The position numbers were made by a program, and so were the translations under genes. The notes under the pieces were generated by a model. That model ran no database searches. It was given only the letters and a program-made list of their open reading frames with translations, and was not told the DNA's origin. Positions 62,393 through 64,000 of a stretch of DNA of 64,000 nt are shown in pieces. This DNA comes from Leuconostoc gasicomitatum LMG 18811 (GTDB lineage: Bacteria; Bacillota; Bacilli; Lactobacillales; Lactobacillaceae), in contig NC_014319.1 of NCBI RefSeq assembly GCF_000196855.1, positions 1,240,001 through 1,304,000 on the forward strand, given 5' to 3'. Numbering within the stretch: the stretch's first letter is position 1; each line of letters starts with the position of its first letter.

Positions 62393-62454
62393 CAAATGAG
62401 AAGGAGGTTGAGGAGAAGTGCACTGTTCACTTGTTTATAAAAAGCTTTAATCAT
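62392..62454 (-). CDS. Leucine-rich leader peptide, 20 aa
   Basis: ATG 62454 with AAGGAG 7 nt upstream. The peptide reads MIKAFYKQVNSA, then LLLNLLLI and TGA. Six of the last eight residues are Leu, encoded by CTT and CTC codons, which look uncommon in the neighbouring genes. The stop codon overlaps the first base of attenuator segment A. This is the arrangement of amino acid operon leader peptides. Confidence 0.85.
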   Translation of the reverse strand: MIKAFYKQVNSALLLNLLLI

Positions 62455-62506
62455 GTTATCTCTCCTTATTACTGAGCAATTACTTGCTTACTTCTTGATG
62501 TGTAAT

Positions 62507-62535
62507 ACTATACAGATATAAATTTAAAATGTCAA
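62507..62535 (-). promoter_or_regulatory. Promoter of the leucine leader and EIIC-like gene
   Basis: Minus-strand TTGACA (62535-62530), 17-bp spacer, TATAGT (62512-62507); predicted start near 62500. Confidence 0.85.
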
Positions 62536-62563
62536 TAGTTTTATTTTTATCATTATAAATACA

Positions 62564-62594
62564 TAAAAAAGATTGATGTTATCATCAATCTTTT
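62564..62594 (-). terminator. Terminator of upp
   Basis: Minus-strand stem AAAAGATTGATG / CATCAATCTTTT with a 4-nt loop and T-run. Confidence 0.85.
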
Positions 62595-62603
62595 AATCCT
62601 AAA

Positions 62604-63233
62604 TTACATTGTTCCAAACAATCGATCACCAGCATCGCCTAGTCCTGGAATAATATACCCGTTCTTATCCAAGCCATCATCTAATGATCCCGTATAAATA
62701 TCAACGTCAGGATGGGCCTCTTGCACTGCCTTAACCCCTTCAGGTGCTGAAACCAAAGTAATCAATTTAATATGTTTGGCACCACGCTTTTTCAAAGCAA
62801 CAATAGCATCTTTTGCTGAACCACCAGTAGCAAGCATTGGATCAACTAGTAACACATCACGCTGATCAATATCTTCTGGTAATTTAATAAAGTATTCTAC
62901 TGGTTCCAAGGTTTCTTCATCACGGTACATACCGATATGCCCAATTTTTGCTGCAGGAATCAATTGTACAATCCCATCTACCATTCCTAATCCAGCACGC
63001 AAAATAGGTACAACAGCAAGTTTTTTACCTGCTAGTTGCTTTTTTGTCGTTGTCGCCACAGGTGTTTGCACAACAACATCTTCCAACTGCAAATCACGAC
63101 TTGCTTCATATGTCATAAGCATTGCAATTTCATCAACAAGTGCTCGGAAATCTTTTGTCCCGACATTCTTATTACGAATCATTGTTAGTTTATGCTGAAT
63201 CAATGGATGATCCATTTCGATAAATTTTCCCAT
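62604..63233 (-). CDS. upp: Uracil phosphoribosyltransferase
   Basis: 209 aa, salvages uracil to UMP with PRPP. Seen: [35 protein letters not shown], the PRPP motif [14 protein letters not shown] and [15 protein letters not shown] at the end. ATG 63233 has no ribosome site of its own; a mini-ORF with one ends 5 nt upstream. Promoter: extended -10 TGCTATAAT (63310-63302). Confidence 0.97.
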   Translation of the reverse strand: MGKFIEMDHPLIQHKLTMIRNKNVGTKDFRALVDEIAMLMTYEASRDLQLEDVVVQTPVATTTKKQLAGKKLAVVPILRAGLGMVDGIVQLIPAAKIGHIGMYRDEETLEPVEYFIKLPEDIDQRDVLLVDPMLATGGSAKDAIVALKKRGAKHIKLITLVSAPEGVKAVQEAHPDVDIYTGSLDDGLDKNGYIIPGLGDAGDRLFGTM

Positions 63234-63238
63234 AATGT

Positions 63239-63274
63239 TTATATTAAGCGTGTAAAATGTAAATTACGACGCAT
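63239..63274 (-). CDS. Mini-ORF before upp (11 codons)
   Basis: [11 protein letters not shown], with AAAGG directly upstream and TAA 5 nt before the upp ATG. Probably couples ribosome entry to upp. No PyrR-type structure was recognised. Confidence 0.4.
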   Translation of the reverse strand: MRRNLHFTRLI

Positions 63275-63520
63275 TTCCTTTCAAATTAATTTATCTACTT
63301 CATTATAGCAAAAAATCCTCCTACAAAGTAACAACGCTAACGATAGCTTATTGAAATTTTTTCTGTTAACCAACTGACATTATCTTAATTACGAGATTTT
63401 AGCATAAAATCTGTCGTTCTCAATAATACTGAAAAATACTAATTATAAATCAGGATTACCGTCATGTCTTGGATATTTTGGTATCATAGATGAAACGATA
63501 ATTCCCATTTCTAAAAACCA

Positions 63521-63636
63521 AGTGTTACTAATCCTAAATTATCACCAGATAGTTGTCCTAATTATACTGGAAGAATAAGATTTCTAGCACCAAAGAACAT
63601 AACAAAAATAAGCGATGTGACCAACACAAACTGTTT
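63521..63636 (-). pseudogene. Decayed N-terminal fragment of a BrnQ-type branched-chain amino acid symporter
   Basis: On the minus strand one frame reads KQFVLVTSLIFVMFFGARN, LILPV, stop, LGQLSGDNLGLVTLGF, stop. The pattern SLIF-MFFGA-NLI-PV-LGQ-G-N---TLGF is that of BrnQ N-termini. An internal stop, the changed GAGN (here GARN) and the missing rest show it is dead. A further open stretch in another frame (MGIIVSSMIPKYP, about 63518-63450) is of unknown origin. The remaining stretch 63311-63450 shows nothing. Confidence 0.7.
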
Positions 63637-63654
63637 TCAAGTTTTTTTCTACCA

Positions 63655-64000
63655 TTATTTGGTTTCTATAACATGCATGACCACATCACCAAAACCTTCT
63701 GAAAATGTGGCACGCCATTCCCCCGCAACTAAATTAAAAGGCAACATGAACGTCCCTGTCGAAGCGCGTGTCCCAACAGGAAATTTTTTTCCTTGCTCTG
63801 CTAATTTACGTACTAGCCATTGTAACGCTATTAATGGATTCCCAAGAACCTCAGAGCCGAATCCATTCCCTTTTTGATGCCCATTGTGTGTTAATTCAGC
63901 TTGAATTTTAACTAAATCTGTAACTTTTAAGTTTGCACCATCTTTTTCTGCTCCTGAAACTACTGCCCCACCAACAGCCGAATCACTCAAAACTAAAAAC
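63655..64000 (-). CDS. 2-keto-4-pentenoate hydratase/MhpD-like protein, 5' end outside window
   Basis: The last 114 codons are present. FLVLSDSAVGGAVVSG, GFGSEVLGNPLIALQWLVRKLAEQGK and STGTFMLPFNLVAGEWRATFSEGFGDV match the C-terminal part of the fumarylacetoacetase-fold hydratases (HpaH/MhpD). These act on 2-oxo-pent-4-enoates or related oxo acids. The N-terminal part lies beyond base 64000, so intactness cannot be judged. Confidence 0.8.
   Translation of the reverse strand, partial: FLVLSDSAVGGAVVSGAEKDGANLKVTDLVKIQAELTHNGHQKGNGFGSEVLGNPLIALQWLVRKLAEQGKKFPVGTRASTGTFMLPFNLVAGEWRATFSEGFGDVVMHVIETK

Noticed and set aside
62275-62520. T-box or S-box leader before the EIIC-like gene
   Set aside because: No TGGTACC-type T-box sequence and no S-box core; the Leu-rich ORF with competing hairpins explains the region better.
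63617-63877. 86-codon open frame on the plus strand
   Set aside because: Antisense to the MhpD-like gene; no supporting signals.
1-64000. CRISPR arrays, insertion sequences, prophage or replication origin
   Set aside because: No repeated direct-repeat/spacer pattern, transposase, phage module or DnaA-box cluster was found on either strand.

Overview
The window looks like a chromosomal segment of a low-GC lactic acid bacterium of the Leuconostocaceae, most probably Leuconostoc. This is inferred from gene content and style: a complete de novo purine operon, a fused substrate-binding/permease amino acid transporter, B-type RNase P RNA, T-box control of aminoacyl-tRNA synthetase genes, a CBS-less IMP dehydrogenase and extended -10 promoters. 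It is mostly core genome. No insertion sequence, prophage or CRISPR array is visible; I see only small decayed remnants.

Layout. 1-11850: purine operon on the minus strand (purE-K-C-S-Q-L-F-M-N-H, then a Nudix gene and purD), with PurBox-like motifs in front of purE and again in front of purD. 11906-17886: glutamine-type ABC transporter fusion, rnpB, gpsB, ypsA, pbp1A, recU. 18453-22640: gua operon (guaB, a catalytically dead guaB paralogue, guaA) behind a guanine riboswitch. 22711-28079: htpX-lemA, a pair of unknown genes and a lipid flippase with a long N-terminal extension. 28157-32877: T-box-controlled leuS, then PAP2 phosphatase, mnmM-like methyltransferase and a cyclophilin on the plus strand. 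32932-40369: uspA, rpiA, a polar amino acid ABC ATPase, a 46-aa protein, tuf, a TPR-like protein, RNase J and an anchored Ser/Thr-rich protein. 40474-46541: infC-rpmI-rplT with its leader, DUF1361 protein, amino acid permease, thrS with T-box, a 40-aa protein. 46627-51743: glycerol facilitator, flavodoxin, yebC, pgpA, serC-serA. 52004-56993: tRNA-Leu(CAG), a 39-aa membrane peptide, an ABC exporter, pta, ung, LURP-one protein. 57200-64000: metF, mmuP-mmuM with a Met T-box, an EIIC-like transporter behind a leucine leader-peptide attenuator, upp, a decayed brnQ fragment and the 3' part of an MhpD-like hydratase.

How the parts work together. PurR-type activation supplies IMP, and a guanine-sensing OFF switch controls its conversion to GMP. 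Amino acid supply is sensed at the RNA level by three T-boxes (Leu, Thr, Met) and by one ribosome-mediated attenuator with a leucine-rich leader peptide. Several genes without a Shine-Dalgarno sequence are preceded by tiny ORFs that have a strong one, or start directly at the predicted transcription start, so translation initiation here is often non-standard.

The most interesting candidates are the leucine leader attenuator (62275-62535), the pseudo-IMP dehydrogenase (20096-21076) and the identical PurBox/-10 geometry at purE and purD. All functional statements come from reading the sequence and recalling protein families; no database search was run.
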